Below, piece by piece: positions 1-9,832 of a DNA stretch of 64,000 bases. The translations under genes and the position numbers were made by a program. Every line of letters begins with the position of its first letter. Within the stretch, counting starts at the first letter, position 1. The DNA is from Oscillatoriales cyanobacterium CG2_30_40_61 (lineage in GTDB: Bacteria; Cyanobacteriota; Cyanobacteriia; Cyanobacteriales; Microcoleaceae), in NCBI GenBank assembly GCA_001873365.1, contig MNYZ01000107.1, forward strand, positions 47,032 to 111,031. Reading direction: 5' to 3'. The notes under the pieces are model-generated. The model saw only the letters and a list, made by a program, of their open reading frames with translations, was not told where the DNA came from and did no database searches.

Positions 1-183
1 GATGCTTTGCTTTCTTGGAATTTACTTAAACCGGGAGGAATTATGATTTTTGATGATTATGAATATCGAGATCCTGATCATCCAGAAGAAGATACGGGTA
101 AAGGAATTGATCAATTTCTTAAAACTATCTCTCAACCTGTGAAAATAATCCATCAAGGCTATCAATTAATGATTCAGAAATGA
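1..183 (+). CDS. SAM-dependent methyltransferase, C-terminal fragment
   Basis: The reading frame is open from the first base and encodes the last 60 residues of a protein. The segment LLKPGGIMIFDDYEY resembles strand 5 of class I SAM-dependent methyltransferases (a K-P-G-G turn followed by an acidic loop), as in macrocin-O-methyltransferase or Methyltransf_24-like proteins. The substrate cannot be judged because the SAM-binding part lies outside the window. The last 24 bp before the stop codon are repeated exactly about 720 bp downstream, beyond the next gene. The family assignment is inferred from one motif. Confidence 0.6.
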   Translation, partial: DALLSWNLLKPGGIMIFDDYEYRDPDHPEEDTGKGIDQFLKTISQPVKIIHQGYQLMIQK

Positions 184-310
184 GTAAACTATCTGATAGG
201 GATACAATAATCCTGTTTCCCCACAGTTATTAAATTAAAAATTGCGATCGCAGAATTTGACACCTATTTAAAAAAACAATATAATTCTTTCTATAGTCTG
301 AATTAATGTT

Positions 311-811
311 ATGGATATAAAACAGAGCGCATCCTTTCAAAAAAGCTCCTCTCTTTATGAACAAGACTTTTATGGATGGACACAGCAACAAGCTAAACTA
401 CTACTCGAAGGCGCATTAGATCACCTTGATATGATCAATTTGGCTGAGGAGATTCAATCTTTGGGAAAACAACAACGCCAAGAGTTAAAAAACCGTTTAG
501 GAATATTACTCGGCCATTTACTCAAGTGGCAATTTCAACCGAATAAACGCTCTAAAAGTTGGTTTGTGACCCTACGCGAACAACGCCGAGAGATTGGCTA
601 TTTATTAACAGAAAATCCCAGTTTAAAACCCTATCTTCCTGAAGCATTACATAAAGGTTATCAAAGTGGTATTGACTTAGCCGTACGCGAAACCTCCCTG
701 AATGATCAGGATTTTCCCACGGAATGTCCCTATACCCTAGACCAAGTTTTAGACACTAACTTTTTCCCAGGAGAACTTTCTGATCACTTTCACCAACCAG
801 AATATAGATAA
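311..811 (+). CDS. DUF29 family protein
   Basis: This 166-residue protein matches the DUF29 family, which is abundant and often multi-copy in cyanobacteria. It has the typical opening (SSLYEQDFYGWTQQQAKLL), the LAEEIQSLGKQQRQEL helix and a basic central part (KWQFQPNKRSKSW). The function of the family is unknown. No catalytic residues, signal peptide or membrane segment are visible. The start is the first ATG of the frame and has no strong Shine-Dalgarno sequence. The gene lies between the end of a methyltransferase gene and a duplicated copy of that gene's last 24 bp, which suggests it entered by a duplication or insertion event. Confidence 0.85.
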   Translation: MDIKQSASFQKSSSLYEQDFYGWTQQQAKLLLEGALDHLDMINLAEEIQSLGKQQRQELKNRLGILLGHLLKWQFQPNKRSKSWFVTLREQRREIGYLLTENPSLKPYLPEALHKGYQSGIDLAVRETSLNDQDFPTECPYTLDQVLDTNFFPGELSDHFHQPEYR

Positions 812-843
812 TAAGCAGGTTATTATTAACAATTCCTTTGTGT

Positions 844-942
844 CTTTGTGTCTTGGTGGTTAAATTAATCCTCAAGGCTATCAATTAATGATTCAAAAGT
901 AGGAGCGAGGATCAAGATTAGTTTAACCACGAAGACACAGAG
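844..942. repeat. Inverted repeat enclosing a duplicated methyltransferase 3' end
   Basis: Arms at 844-864 and 922-942 are 21 bp each with two mismatches (left arm ends GTGTCTTGGTGGTTAAA). Between them, 872-895 repeats exactly the 24 bp at 153-176, the coding 3' end of the upstream methyltransferase gene. It is probably a small palindromic element plus a remnant of a local duplication. Confidence 0.6.
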
Positions 943-943
943 A

Positions 944-1019
944 ATTGATCAACTATTCCTATCTCTTGTCTTCAAACTTTGCTAAACTAATTTTAAGAAA
1001 AGTAAATAGTTGAATCAAT
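944..1019 (+). promoter_or_regulatory. Long-range inverted repeat in the gcvP leader
   Basis: ATTGATCAACTATT at 944-957 can pair with AATAGTTGAATCAAT at 1005-1019 (one bulge). The right arm ends two bases before the GGAG ribosome binding site at 1021-1024. If transcribed, the stem could affect gcvP translation. I see no glycine-riboswitch consensus. Confidence 0.3.
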
Positions 1020-1028
1020 CGGAGCTTC

Positions 1029-3947
1029 ATGTTAGAGATTACTTCCTCAACGAACACCCAGATGGAAACCATGCTATCTTCCGCCCCCAAGGGTAACGGA
1101 AACCCCCCGCAGTCCCAGGGGTTTGCCCAACGGCATTTAGGCCCCAATTCCGTTGAGATTCAACAAATGTTAGAATTGTTGGGGGTTTCTAGTTTAGAAA
1201 CTTTAATTGATCAAACAATTCCCTCAACCATTCGCCTCAATTATAGCTTAAAATTACCGGAAGCCTTAAGTGAATATGCGGCTTTAAATCAATTAAAAGC
1301 GATCGCCTCTCAAAATCAAGTCTATCGCTCTTTTATTGGTATGGGCTATTCTGATTGTATCACGCCCGGAGTGATTCAAAGAAATATCTTAGAAAATCCC
1401 GGTTGGTATACGGCTTATACCCCCTATCAAGCCGAAATTGCCCAAGGTCGCTTAGAAGCTTTATTAAACTTTCAAACCCTAATTATTGACTTAACGGGAT
1501 TAGAAATTGCTAACGCTTCTCTACTGGATGAAGCTACCGCCGCTGCCGAAGCCATGAGTCTGAGTTATGCGGTTTCTAAAACCAAAACTAAGGGCTTTTT
1601 TGTTTCCCAAGATTGTCACCCTCAAACCATTGATGTAGTTAAAACCAGGGCAGCTACCTTGGGAATTGAGGTAATTATTGGAGATGATCATACTTTTAAT
1701 TTTAGCACATCTATCTTTGGATGTCTACTGCAATATCCTACTACTGATGGGACAATTTATGACTATCGAAACTTTATAGAAACCGCCCACAAACATAACG
1801 CTTTAGTTACAGTGGCGGCAGATATTTTAAGTTTAACTCTATTAACTCCTCCTGGGGAATTGGGAGCAGATATTGCCGTCGGAAGTACCCAACGGCTGGG
1901 GGTTCCCCTGGGTTATGGCGGCCCCCATGCAGCCTATTTTGCCACCAAAGAAACCTATAAACGCAACGTTCCGGGTAGGATGGTAGGTGTGTCTAAAGAT
2001 GCCCAAGGAAACCCAGCTTTGCGGTTAGCATTACAAACCCGTGAGCAACATATTCGCCGGGATAAAGCTACCAGTAATATTTGTACTGCTCAGGTATTAT
2101 TAGCGGTCATTGCTAGTTTATATGCGGTGTATCATGGGCCGTCTGGACTACAACAAATCGCCCAAACTATTCATCAGTTAACCCTAACTCTTACAGAAGG
2201 CTTAAAACGGTTAGGATATGTAATGGGAACAGAACCCTTTTTTGATACCATTAAAGTCAAATTAGGCAAGAAATCCTTAACAGAAATTCTATCGGCATCC
2301 CAAGCTAAAGAGATCAATCTCCGAGTCATTGATGCTCAAACCGTTGGTATTAGTTTAGATGAAACCACCTCAATTAATGATATCATCGATTTATGGGAAA
2401 TCTTTGCCGAATCTGAATTAACTTTTACCGTTGAAGATGTTTTAAACCCATCAGAAAACCTAACTGCATTTACCCGAAAATCTGCCTATTTAACCCATCC
2501 GGTTTTCAATAGCTACCATTCAGAAACCGAACTTCTACGCTATATTCATCGCTTAGAAACCAAGGATTTATCCTTAACTACTTCGATGATTCCTTTGGGC
2601 TCCTGTACAATGAAACTTAACGCCACGGCGGAAATGATTCCGGTGACTTGGCCGGAATTTGGAAAACTCCATCCTTTTGCCCCAAAAGCGCAAACCCAAG
2701 GCTATCAAATTCTGTTTGAACAATTAGAAAACTGGTTAGCAGAAATAACAGGATTTGCCGGAATTTCCTTACAACCTAATGCAGGTTCCCAAGGAGAGTA
2801 TACCGGATTATTGGTAATTCGTAAATACCACGAAAGTCGGGGAGAAATTAACCGAAATATCTGTTTAATTCCCGAATCTGCCCACGGTACAAACCCTGCT
2901 AGTGCGGTTATGTGCGGGTTTAAAGTGGTTCCTGTTGCCTGTGATGATCAAGGTAATATTAATATTAATGACTTGCAAGCAAAAGCCGAAAAACATCAAG
3001 AAAGTTTGGCAGCATTAATGATTACCTATCCTTCAACTCACGGGGTCTTTGAAACCGGAATTGAGGATATTTGTAATATCATTCACAGCAATGGCGGACA
3101 GGTTTATATGGATGGGGCCAATATGAACGCCCAGGTCGGGTTATGTCGTCCTGGGGATTTTGGGGCCGATGTCTGTCACCTCAACCTGCATAAAACCTTC
3201 TGTATCCCCCACGGGGGCGGTGGGCCGGGTATGGGGCCGATTGGGGTCGCCTCCCATTTAGTTCCCTTTCTCCCCGGTCATGGGGTCGTGGATATCCAGG
3301 GAAGTCAAACCGGGGCCGTTTCCGCCGCTCCTTGGGGGAGTGCGAGTATCCTGGTGATTTCTTGGATGTATATTGCCATGATGGGGGCGCAGGGGTTAAC
3401 AGAAGCGACAAAACTGGCAATTTTAAATGCTAATTATATTGCCAGTCGTTTAGATAAATATTACCCAATTTTGTACAAGGGAAATCAGGGATTTGTTGCC
3501 CATGAATGTATTTTAGATTTGCGGGGCGTGAAGAAATCTGCGGGTATTGAAGTTGATGATATTGCCAAACGATTAATGGACTATGGATTCCATGCCCCGA
3601 CGGTATCATGGCCCGTAGCTGGAACTATGATGGTCGAACCAACTGAAAGCGAATCTAAAGCCGAATTAGATCGGTTTTGTGATGCCATGATTGCCATTTA
3701 TCAGGAGATTTCCCAGATAGAATCGGGGGCGATGGATGCCACTAATAATATGTTGAAAAACGCGCCCCATACGGCAATTTCCTTACTGTGTGGTGAATGG
3801 AATCATCCCTATTCCCGGGAACAAGCGGCCTATCCCGCCCCCTGGACAAAAGAACATAAATTCTGGCCGTCTGTGGGACGAATTGATAATGCTTTTGGCG
3901 ATCGCAATTTTGTCTGTTCGTGTTTACCAATGGATGCTTACGAGTAA
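1029..3947 (+). CDS. gcvP: Glycine dehydrogenase (decarboxylating), P-protein
   Basis: This 972-residue single-chain P-protein of the glycine cleavage system uses PLP to decarboxylate glycine and passes the aminomethyl group to the lipoyl H-protein. In cyanobacteria it acts in photorespiratory glycine and C1 metabolism. The N-terminal half (from QRHLGPN near residue 34) and C-terminal half have the usual homodimer-like fold. The PLP lysine is K722 in [20 protein letters not shown] ribosome binding site lies 4 nt before the ATG. Length is normal for a fused P-protein. The genes gcvT and gcvH are not adjacent, as is common in cyanobacteria. Confidence 0.97.
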   Translation: MLEITSSTNTQMETMLSSAPKGNGNPPQSQGFAQRHLGPNSVEIQQMLELLGVSSLETLIDQTIPSTIRLNYSLKLPEALSEYAALNQLKAIASQNQVYRSFIGMGYSDCITPGVIQRNILENPGWYTAYTPYQAEIAQGRLEALLNFQTLIIDLTGLEIANASLLDEATAAAEAMSLSYAVSKTKTKGFFVSQDCHPQTIDVVKTRAATLGIEVIIGDDHTFNFSTSIFGCLLQYPTTDGTIYDYRNFIETAHKHNALVTVAADILSLTLLTPPGELGADIAVGSTQRLGVPLGYGGPHAAYFATKETYKRNVPGRMVGVSKDAQGNPALRLALQTREQHIRRDKATSNICTAQVLLAVIASLYAVYHGPSGLQQIAQTIHQLTLTLTEGLKRLGYVMGTEPFFDTIKVKLGKKSLTEILSASQAKEINLRVIDAQTVGISLDETTSINDIIDLWEIFAESELTFTVEDVLNPSENLTAFTRKSAYLTHPVFNSYHSETELLRYIHRLETKDLSLTTSMIPLGSCTMKLNATAEMIPVTWPEFGKLHPFAPKAQTQGYQILFEQLENWLAEITGFAGISLQPNAGSQGEYTGLLVIRKYHESRGEINRNICLIPESAHGTNPASAVMCGFKVVPVACDDQGNININDLQAKAEKHQESLAALMITYPSTHGVFETGIEDICNIIHSNGGQVYMDGANMNAQVGLCRPGDFGADVCHLNLHKTFCIPHGGGGPGMGPIGVASHLVPFLPGHGVVDIQGSQTGAVSAAPWGSASILVISWMYIAMMGAQGLTEATKLAILNANYIASRLDKYYPILYKGNQGFVAHECILDLRGVKKSAGIEVDDIAKRLMDYGFHAPTVSWPVAGTMMVEPTESESKAELDRFCDAMIAIYQEISQIESGAMDATNNMLKNAPHTAISLLCGEWNHPYSREQAAYPAPWTKEHKFWPSVGRIDNAFGDRNFVCSCLPMDAYE

Positions 3948-3954
3948 TTGAAAT

Positions 3955-3988
3955 AATCCCTCGTTAACTTTTGAAATAACGGGGGATT
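3955..3988. terminator. Bidirectional terminator between gcvP and the PIN gene
   Basis: AATCCCTCGTTA (3955-3966) pairs with TAACGGGGGATT (3977-3988) with one G-T pair, around a 10-nt loop. It is followed by TCTT on the plus strand and lies between convergent genes. Confidence 0.6.
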
Positions 3989-3996
3989 CTTAAAAT

Positions 3997-4509
3997 TTAC
4001 TTTTGTTTGCGTCGAGGAATTAAGGGCGGTTTTGCAGGTTCATAGGACTTTAATCCTCCATCTCCCGTCAGAATTTCGACTTCATAACCTGACTTTGCAT
4101 AATAATCGGCGACTCCTTTAATAGTTGCATCTCCGAGGGATAATTTTTGCATAGCTAACTGAGGAAATTCATCCGCTAGTTGTTTAATTTGTTCAGAATT
4201 CCATAATTCCGACTGTTCGGTAAATGCAGCCCAAGGGGTTTGGTTATCAGCCGTTAATTTCATTAATTCTGCTAATTTTAGAGCGATTTCATATCGTAGA
4301 TTAGAAGATTGGGCAATATGATTTCCTGTTTCAATAATAGAAGCTAAGGGTAAAACAAACGTTGTTTTTAATTTTTCTTCCTGTTGTAAAATTTTCTCAA
4401 CTTTGGCTTTATTCCAAAAATTGTCTTTTGAACCACAGGTTTCTTTACCCGGAACTCCTAACCAAACACACAGGATAGAAGTATCAAAAATTAATACTTT
4501 TCCCATCAT
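3997..4509 (-). CDS. PIN-domain-like putative nuclease, partner of the AAA ATPase
   Basis: This 170-residue protein has the spacing of a PIN nuclease. A hydrophobic strand ends in D9 (VLIFDTSIL), and E60 (SIIETG), D127 (LGDATIKG) and D150 (LTGDGGLK) could form the acidic metal site. PIN domains usually cleave single-stranded RNA. The gene starts 2 bp after the stop codon of the upstream ATPase gene and its ribosome binding site lies inside that gene (GGGA before the ATGATG), so the two are translationally coupled. A second ATG three bases in is an alternative start. PIN nucleases are often toxins, but the expected small antitoxin is absent and the partner is a large ATPase. The fold is inferred from motifs, and function as an ATPase-controlled effector is a hypothesis. 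Confidence 0.65.
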   Translation of the reverse strand: MMGKVLIFDTSILCVWLGVPGKETCGSKDNFWNKAKVEKILQQEEKLKTTFVLPLASIIETGNHIAQSSNLRYEIALKLAELMKLTADNQTPWAAFTEQSELWNSEQIKQLADEFPQLAMQKLSLGDATIKGVADYYAKSGYEVEILTGDGGLKSYEPAKPPLIPRRKQK

Positions 4510-4511
4510 TT

Positions 4512-5801
4512 CTATTCCCGATGTTTAGCTAAACTTTTTTCTAATAATCCCTGTTGGGTGATTTTTCCCAAAGACCCCGAAGCCATTAATTTCGGTAAAT
4601 TTTCAATTTCATCTAAGGGAATTAACTGGCTTTCTCCCGTATCTTGATCTCGATAAGCAACCATGACGAAAGGAATAAAATCAGGGGTTAATTCATCCAT
4701 TAAAGCCGGGTTATGGGTCGTAACTAAAATATCAATATTCCGTTTTTTTCCTATTTCCTTTAACATTTTCAAAAGCAAACCAGCGCGAGAAGGATGTAAA
4801 CCATTATCAACTTCTTCAATCACAATTAAACTGCCTTCGGGACGGGTTAATAAAGCTGTTAAAATAGCTAAAAATCTTAATGTTCCATCGGACATTCCTC
4901 TCGCATCCACTAATAAAGGTTCGTGATTTTTACCCCATTTTTCTTCACAATATAACATGGCATCACTGCCTAATCTTCCCACGGGTTCAGCCCAAACTCG
5001 TTGTAAATCTCCTTCGGGAAGTTGGGATAAATAATTCAGTAAAGTTTGTTCAATTTTTTCTTTTTCTGGTTCAGGAAGGGCGGCTAAAACTCCAGCAATA
5101 TTTGAGCCATCCTGTTCTAAAGTTTTTGATAGGGGAGAATAGTTTCTCATGTTCTGAGGAATTGGGTTAATAATAAATATTTTTTTGATAACTTCTACAG
5201 TAGTAGTGTAACTCCAAGTCGTAGTTATTAAAGAATAAAAATTATAAAAGGGCAGATATTTCTGATTCATCAAAATAAATTGACTGCTGGGAAACAATTG
5301 GTTTAATGCTGATGATTCATACTCTCCAAGAGTCATTTTTATCCCACTCGAAGATAGGTTTAGGAGTGAATTTATACGACTCACCGTATTTTCGTACAGG
5401 TTATAAGTTTTATGACTCTCATTAGATTTAATTAATTTTATAAATTCATTAAGTAATTGTATTTTAGGTTCTATTTCTGTTGTAATACTATAAAGACAAT
5501 CAAATTTAACTTGCTCATTTTTCTGTCTATATTCTCCACTAACAACCGCTTCTAAGGTAAACTGAGTTTCAGGTTTTCTAACTACCCATTCTAACCCCCC
5601 TCTAATTCCTGGGGTATGACTATCACCAATTAAAGCAGATTCTAAGGATTTTGCTTCGGGAATACGACTTAACAAATCCAAAGCATCAATAATATTAGAC
5701 TTGCCACTAGAATTGGTTCCAATTAAAATAGTAATTGGATCAATATATAATGTTGCCTCTTTAAAACTTTTCCAGTTTTTTAAATTAATTTGCTTAAGCA
5801 T
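4512..5801 (-). CDS. AAA15/AAA_21-type ABC-like ATPase (OLD/RecF-like)
   Basis: This 429-residue protein has an ABC/SMC-type ATPase head. The N-terminal strand LKQINLKNWKSF is followed by Walker A GTNSSGKS (28-35). A signature-like GMSDGT lies near 302-307, Walker B LIVIEEVDNGLHPSR near 325-338, and a switch histidine in TTHN near 361. The middle 150 residues are divergent and may hold the dimerising arm. The family includes OLD, RecF and the ATPases of defence systems such as PARIS, Septu and Rlo loci. No TOPRIM or HNH nuclease is fused; the nuclease candidate is the coupled PIN gene downstream. Base composition is slightly more AT-rich than in gcvP. Confidence 0.8.
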   Translation of the reverse strand: MLKQINLKNWKSFKEATLYIDPITILIGTNSSGKSNIIDALDLLSRIPEAKSLESALIGDSHTPGIRGGLEWVVRKPETQFTLEAVVSGEYRQKNEQVKFDCLYSITTEIEPKIQLLNEFIKLIKSNESHKTYNLYENTVSRINSLLNLSSSGIKMTLGEYESSALNQLFPSSQFILMNQKYLPFYNFYSLITTTWSYTTTVEVIKKIFIINPIPQNMRNYSPLSKTLEQDGSNIAGVLAALPEPEKEKIEQTLLNYLSQLPEGDLQRVWAEPVGRLGSDAMLYCEEKWGKNHEPLLVDARGMSDGTLRFLAILTALLTRPEGSLIVIEEVDNGLHPSRAGLLLKMLKEIGKKRNIDILVTTHNPALMDELTPDFIPFVMVAYRDQDTGESQLIPLDEIENLPKLMASGSLGKITQQGLLEKSLAKHRE

Positions 5802-6146
5802 GAGGGATATTGTTATAGTTTAATTATTGTTCTTGATTTTACTTATAAATTTTCTGAATAAGTACATATACAAGAGAAAAAATAAATAATCGTTTCTACT
5901 GTTTCACGTTTCACCTCGGTTTTAGGATAGATGTCTGTGACTTATAGTGTAACATAGTAATTTGATGCGATCGCAATTTCTAAAACCATGAATCAATCCT
6001 CTATTATTCCAATAATATTACAGAAATTAATAAAGCTGTCCAATCACCTCACCACGATAATAACCGCTATAACTTTAGGTTTGATAACTTTTTGATCTAT
6101 AATTAAATACTAACCCAACCCTGAAACACTTTACCTATTCTCGATT
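5802..6146. other. Divergent intergenic region (AAA ATPase / hydrolase)
   Basis: These 345 bp hold no gene. The region is AT-rich and contains one HIP1-like GCGATCGC at about 5967. A TATAAT at 6098-6103 fits a -10 element for the hydrolase gene starting at 6147, with only a poor -35 (TTTAGG). I see no operator or stable hairpin. Confidence 0.35.
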
Positions 6147-7361
6147 ATGCTTGTATTTTTTATTCATGGTGTCGCCACAAGAGATGCTTGCTACTCATCA
6201 AATTTACAACAAATTATCAAAACAGAATTTAGTCAACGGGGAGAAAAAAATCCTCATTTTTATGCTAGTTTTTGGGGTTCTGCCTTAACAGATATGGGAA
6301 AAATATGGAATGGGATTGATGAAGATTTAGCACACGCTAAAAAGAAATATTCTAAAAGTGATAGTGAAGAGTTTTTGAAATATCGATCGTTTAGAGAAGG
6401 TTTCTTTTCTCAATTTCTTGGAGATTTCTTTACCTATATGAATCCTGATAAGGGTCGAGAAATTCGTAAAACAATCGCTCAACAACTCTATAATTTTATT
6501 AAGCAAAACCCTAATAATTCTGAACTTCATATTGTTGCTCATTCGTTAGGAACTGTGATTTTATGGGATGTTTTATTTTCAGATCGATTTTCAGCGAAAG
6601 ATCCCGCTTTATCGATTCGATCTATGATTCGAGAATTGCAAAATCAGACAGATGTAAAACTTAAACATCAGGTTAATTTGAAGAGTATCACCCTTATGGG
6701 CTCGCCTATTTTATTGCTTAATATGATGTTAGATGTACGTCCCGAAAAAGTTAATCAATTTGCTCATTCCTATTCTTCGGAACAGCCTTTAAGATGGCTC
6801 AATTTAATTCATGCTTCGGACTTAATTGCTTATCCTTTAAAAGCGAATTTACATCCGGCTGAAAATAGTTATCTAAAATTTGAAGATGAGTATTTATTAG
6901 AGGATGTTAACTTGGCTGAAAAAACAGCTAGAAGTTTAGGCCAAAATGACTTAGCAATGGTTTTAGGTTGTAGTGATGCCCATAATAATTATTGGAATTG
7001 TCCTGAAACTGCTCGATTAATTACTAATAATATTTTGAATCAACAAAAAGTGATTTTTCAAAATTTCTTAAAAACCGTAATTCACCATTTATCTCAAGTT
7101 AAGGGGATGACACCTATATCTGAAGTGATGGGAATTAAACTCAAATATCATAGCTATAATATTTCAAAGGGAGATCTTTATTTAAAATTTCCTGATAAAA
7201 GTGGGAAAATTTATTTATTTGTTAATGCTATTAACGTGCATCATATTTATGTATTAGATAGTGATGATGAACTTCAATTCGGTGGCTATGTGGGTTGGAT
7301 AGATCAAGAAGGGTTAATGAAAAAACTAGAGTTAATCAAGGGTTTAATGATTAACCGTTAA
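6147..7361 (+). CDS. Alpha/beta-hydrolase-fold protein (putative serine hydrolase)
   Basis: This 404-residue protein starts with a beta strand and an oxyanion-type turn (MLVFFIHGVA). A lipase-like nucleophile elbow AHSLGTV follows, with the serine at residue 133, as in PGAP1-like or lipase-like alpha/beta hydrolases. An aspartate and histidine later in the chain (for example in GCSDAHNN) could complete the triad. The last 80 residues look like a separate beta-rich domain. No signal peptide or transmembrane segment is seen, so it is probably cytoplasmic. It is divergent from the ATPase/PIN pair, and a functional link to that pair is only suggested by position. The substrate is unknown. Confidence 0.65.
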   Translation: MLVFFIHGVATRDACYSSNLQQIIKTEFSQRGEKNPHFYASFWGSALTDMGKIWNGIDEDLAHAKKKYSKSDSEEFLKYRSFREGFFSQFLGDFFTYMNPDKGREIRKTIAQQLYNFIKQNPNNSELHIVAHSLGTVILWDVLFSDRFSAKDPALSIRSMIRELQNQTDVKLKHQVNLKSITLMGSPILLLNMMLDVRPEKVNQFAHSYSSEQPLRWLNLIHASDLIAYPLKANLHPAENSYLKFEDEYLLEDVNLAEKTARSLGQNDLAMVLGCSDAHNNYWNCPETARLITNNILNQQKVIFQNFLKTVIHHLSQVKGMTPISEVMGIKLKYHSYNISKGDLYLKFPDKSGKIYLFVNAINVHHIYVLDSDDELQFGGYVGWIDQEGLMKKLELIKGLMINR

Positions 7362-7531
7362 GTTATCTAATGGGGAACTACAATTAATTAATAAGGCTTA
7401 CCGCCACTATCTTCAAATATATCTGATGATATTCTACCCGATCCTAGAAAAAAGTTTGAAATAAAGCTCAATATCCCTTAGAATGTTAATTCTGACAACC
7501 TACTGTTAAATCTTCAGTATTGCTAAATTCT

Positions 7532-8422
7532 ATGGTACAAATTCGTCGTCGTCAACCTAATCCCGCCGTTGAAGTCTTAAGTTTACGCTATCAAGTCGCT
7601 ATCCCAGGTGCGGAACCCCAGAATATTTTAGAAGAAATTGTTTGGCATAAAGAAAAAGAAATTACCGACCTTCGGGAACGTTTACCCCTAGAACAATTAA
7701 AACAAAAAGTTAATACAATTTCCGCCCCCCGTAACTTTTTTGAGGCATTAAAATTCAGTCAAACCCAACCTGCGGTCATTGCTGAAGTCAAGAAAGCCTC
7801 CCCCAGTAAAGGGGTAATTAGAGAAGATTTTGATCCGGTGGCGATCGCTAAATCCTATCAACAAGGAGGCGCCACTTGCCTATCGGTTTTAACCGATAAA
7901 AAATTCTTTCAAGGCAGTTTTGAAAACCTCTCTCAAATTCGGGCTGTAGTTGATTTACCCTTACTTTGTAAAGACTTTGTAATTTATCCCTATCAAATTT
8001 ATCTAGCTAGATATTATGGAGCCGATGCGGTTTTATTAATTGCGGCAGTTCTCTCCGACCAAGACCTACAATATTTCCTGAAAATTGCTAAGGTTTTAGG
8101 TATGACCGCTTTAATTGAAGTGCATACTCTCGAAGAATTAGATCGGGTATTAACCCTGGATGGTGTTAACTTAATTGGGATTAATAACCGAGATTTACAG
8201 GATTTTTCCGTTGATCTACAAACTACTTGTCAATTGTTGCAAAGCCGACAATCCCAACTGCAATCCCGTGATATTTTAGTTGTGAGTGAGTCGGGACTGT
8301 ATACCCGCGAGGATATCAGTTTAGTTACCCAAGCCGGGGCTAAAGCCGTTTTAATTGGAGAATCTTTAATCAAGCAACCCGATCCTGGTGTTGCCTTAAA
8401 TCAACTGATTGCCGTTAAGTGA
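7532..8422 (+). CDS. trpC: Indole-3-glycerol-phosphate synthase
   Basis: This enzyme converts 1-(2-carboxyphenylamino)-1-deoxyribulose-5-phosphate to indole-3-glycerol phosphate in tryptophan synthesis. The TIM barrel shows the family motifs [45 protein letters not shown] in part, LIGINNRDL and VSESGL. I chose the ATG at 7532 ([12 protein letters not shown]), giving 296 residues and matching the usual cyanobacterial N-terminus. An in-frame TTG at 7520 is possible but less likely. The N-terminal extension of about 40 residues is typical of cyanobacterial TrpC. The gene stands alone, as trp genes usually do in cyanobacteria. Confidence 0.95.
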   Translation: MVQIRRRQPNPAVEVLSLRYQVAIPGAEPQNILEEIVWHKEKEITDLRERLPLEQLKQKVNTISAPRNFFEALKFSQTQPAVIAEVKKASPSKGVIREDFDPVAIAKSYQQGGATCLSVLTDKKFFQGSFENLSQIRAVVDLPLLCKDFVIYPYQIYLARYYGADAVLLIAAVLSDQDLQYFLKIAKVLGMTALIEVHTLEELDRVLTLDGVNLIGINNRDLQDFSVDLQTTCQLLQSRQSQLQSRDILVVSESGLYTREDISLVTQAGAKAVLIGESLIKQPDPGVALNQLIAVK

Positions 8423-8537
8423 TATGATCAGAAAACGGTAGAACCGATTCCTATTCCCGCTTATGTTAATTAATAAGTTAATCCAAAAGGGATTAATCGA
8501 TCATAAGGCATAAAGGGTTGAAATAAGAATTGAGAAT

Positions 8538-8578
8538 TAAGTCACAATTTTGAGGGAAAATATTCCTCCTGTGACTTA
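8538..8578 (+). promoter_or_regulatory. Hairpin in the aminotransferase leader
   Basis: TAAGTCACA (8538-8546) pairs perfectly with TGTGACTTA (8570-8578). An inner stem is formed by GAGG (8552-8555) and CCTC (8565-8568). There is no T-run after it, so it looks more like a leader structure or protein-binding palindrome than a terminator. It lies 37 bp before the chosen ATG. Confidence 0.35.
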
Positions 8579-8614
8579 TGTAGAACACCAAACCCTTATT
8601 CATTGAAACAGACC

Positions 8615-9769
8615 ATGGACGATAAATTAATGTTGATGATTCCAGGGCCAACTCCGGTTCCTGAACAGGCTTTACTGGCGCTGTCCAAACACCCCATCGG
8701 ACACCGCAGTGGCGATTTTTTCAAAATTATGGCCGAGGTGACGGAAAACCTGAAATGGTTACACCAAACTCAAAATGATGTCCTGATTTTAACCGTCAGT
8801 GGCACGGGGGCGATGGAAGCCGCCATTATTAATTTCCTCAGTCGGGGGGAAAAGGTATTATGTGGTTCTAACGGTAAATTCGGAGAACGTTGGGTAGAAG
8901 TCGCCACCGCCTATGGTTTAGAAGTTGATACCGTCACCGCCGAATGGGGACAACCCCTAGACCCCGAAGCCTTCCGGGCTAAATTAGAAGCGGATACCAA
9001 CAAAGAAATCAAGGCCGTAATTATCACCCACAGCGAAACTTCTACCGGGGTAATTAACGATTTAAAAGCGATTAATCACCATGTTAAAGCCCATGGAGCG
9101 TTAATGATTGCGGATGCTGTCACCAGTTTAGGGGCGTTTAATCTTCCTATTGATGAATGGGGGATTGATGTGGTGGCTTCTGGTTCTCAAAAAGGCTATA
9201 TGATTCCCCCTGGTTTGGGATTTGTGGCGGTGAGTGATAAAGCTTGGGAAGCCTATAAAACTGCTAATCTACCTCGCTATTATTTAGATTTGGGATTGTA
9301 TAGCAAATCGGCGAAGAAAAATACCAATCCTTTTACTCCTCCGGTGAACTTGTTTTTTGCTTTACAAGTCACTTTACAAATGATGAAAAAAGAAGGGCTA
9401 GAGAATATTTTTGCCCGTCATCAACGGTTAACAAAAGTGACTCGGGAGGGGGTGAAAGCCCTAGGTTTATCGTTATTTGCCGCCGATGAATATGCCAGTC
9501 CATCGATTACGGCCGTTGTCCCTCCCGATGGCTTAGATGCTGAAGATATTCGGGCTATTGTTAAGAAGAAATTCGATATTGTTTTAGCCGGAGGACAGGA
9601 TCATCTTAAGGGTAAGATTTTCCGGATTGGGCATTTAGGATTTGTGAGCGATCGCGATATTTTAACGGCGATCGCTTCCTTAGAAGCCGCATTACAGGAA
9701 CTTGGTTATCAAGGATTTACTCCGGGTGCGGGAGTTGCTGCGGCGGCTCGGGTCTTAGCAGAATCTTAA
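8615..9769 (+). CDS. Alanine/serine-glyoxylate aminotransferase (class V, PLP)
   Basis: This 384-residue class V aminotransferase is of the type that transaminates alanine or serine with glyoxylate. In cyanobacteria the orthologue is often labelled soluble hydrogenase 42 kDa subunit, a historical misnomer. The N-terminus LMLMIPGPTPVPEQALLAL and the block GHRSGDF are diagnostic. The PLP lysine is K193 in GSQKGYMIPPG. I chose the ATG at 8615 (MDDKLMLM) over an in-frame TTG at 8603 because it matches the family N-terminus. A role in photorespiratory glyoxylate disposal is likely and would fit with gcvP nearby, though the genes are not in one operon. A strong terminator follows. Confidence 0.92.
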   Translation: MDDKLMLMIPGPTPVPEQALLALSKHPIGHRSGDFFKIMAEVTENLKWLHQTQNDVLILTVSGTGAMEAAIINFLSRGEKVLCGSNGKFGERWVEVATAYGLEVDTVTAEWGQPLDPEAFRAKLEADTNKEIKAVIITHSETSTGVINDLKAINHHVKAHGALMIADAVTSLGAFNLPIDEWGIDVVASGSQKGYMIPPGLGFVAVSDKAWEAYKTANLPRYYLDLGLYSKSAKKNTNPFTPPVNLFFALQVTLQMMKKEGLENIFARHQRLTKVTREGVKALGLSLFAADEYASPSITAVVPPDGLDAEDIRAIVKKKFDIVLAGGQDHLKGKIFRIGHLGFVSDRDILTAIASLEAALQELGYQGFTPGAGVAAAARVLAES

Positions 9770-9791
9770 TTTGATTTTTGAGAATTCTATG

Positions 9792-9815
9792 GGTGGGCTA
9801 TTGCCCACCTTTTTT
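9792..9815 (+). terminator. Rho-independent terminator of the aminotransferase gene
   Basis: GGTGGGC (9792-9798), loop TATT, GCCCACC (9803-9809), then six T. This is a perfect 7-bp GC-rich stem with a T-run, 22 bp after the stop codon. Confidence 0.92.
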
Positions 9816-9832
9816 GCTAAAAATCTAAATTT

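Noticed and set aside
900..1028. Glycine riboswitch upstream of gcvP
   Set aside because: No tandem aptamer consensus can be traced; only an inverted repeat is visible.
4512..5801. Assignment of the ATPase to a named defence system (Septu, PARIS, Gabija)
   Set aside because: Those systems need HNH, DUF4435/TOPRIM or UvrD-like partners, none of which is here; only the general ATPase type can be stated.
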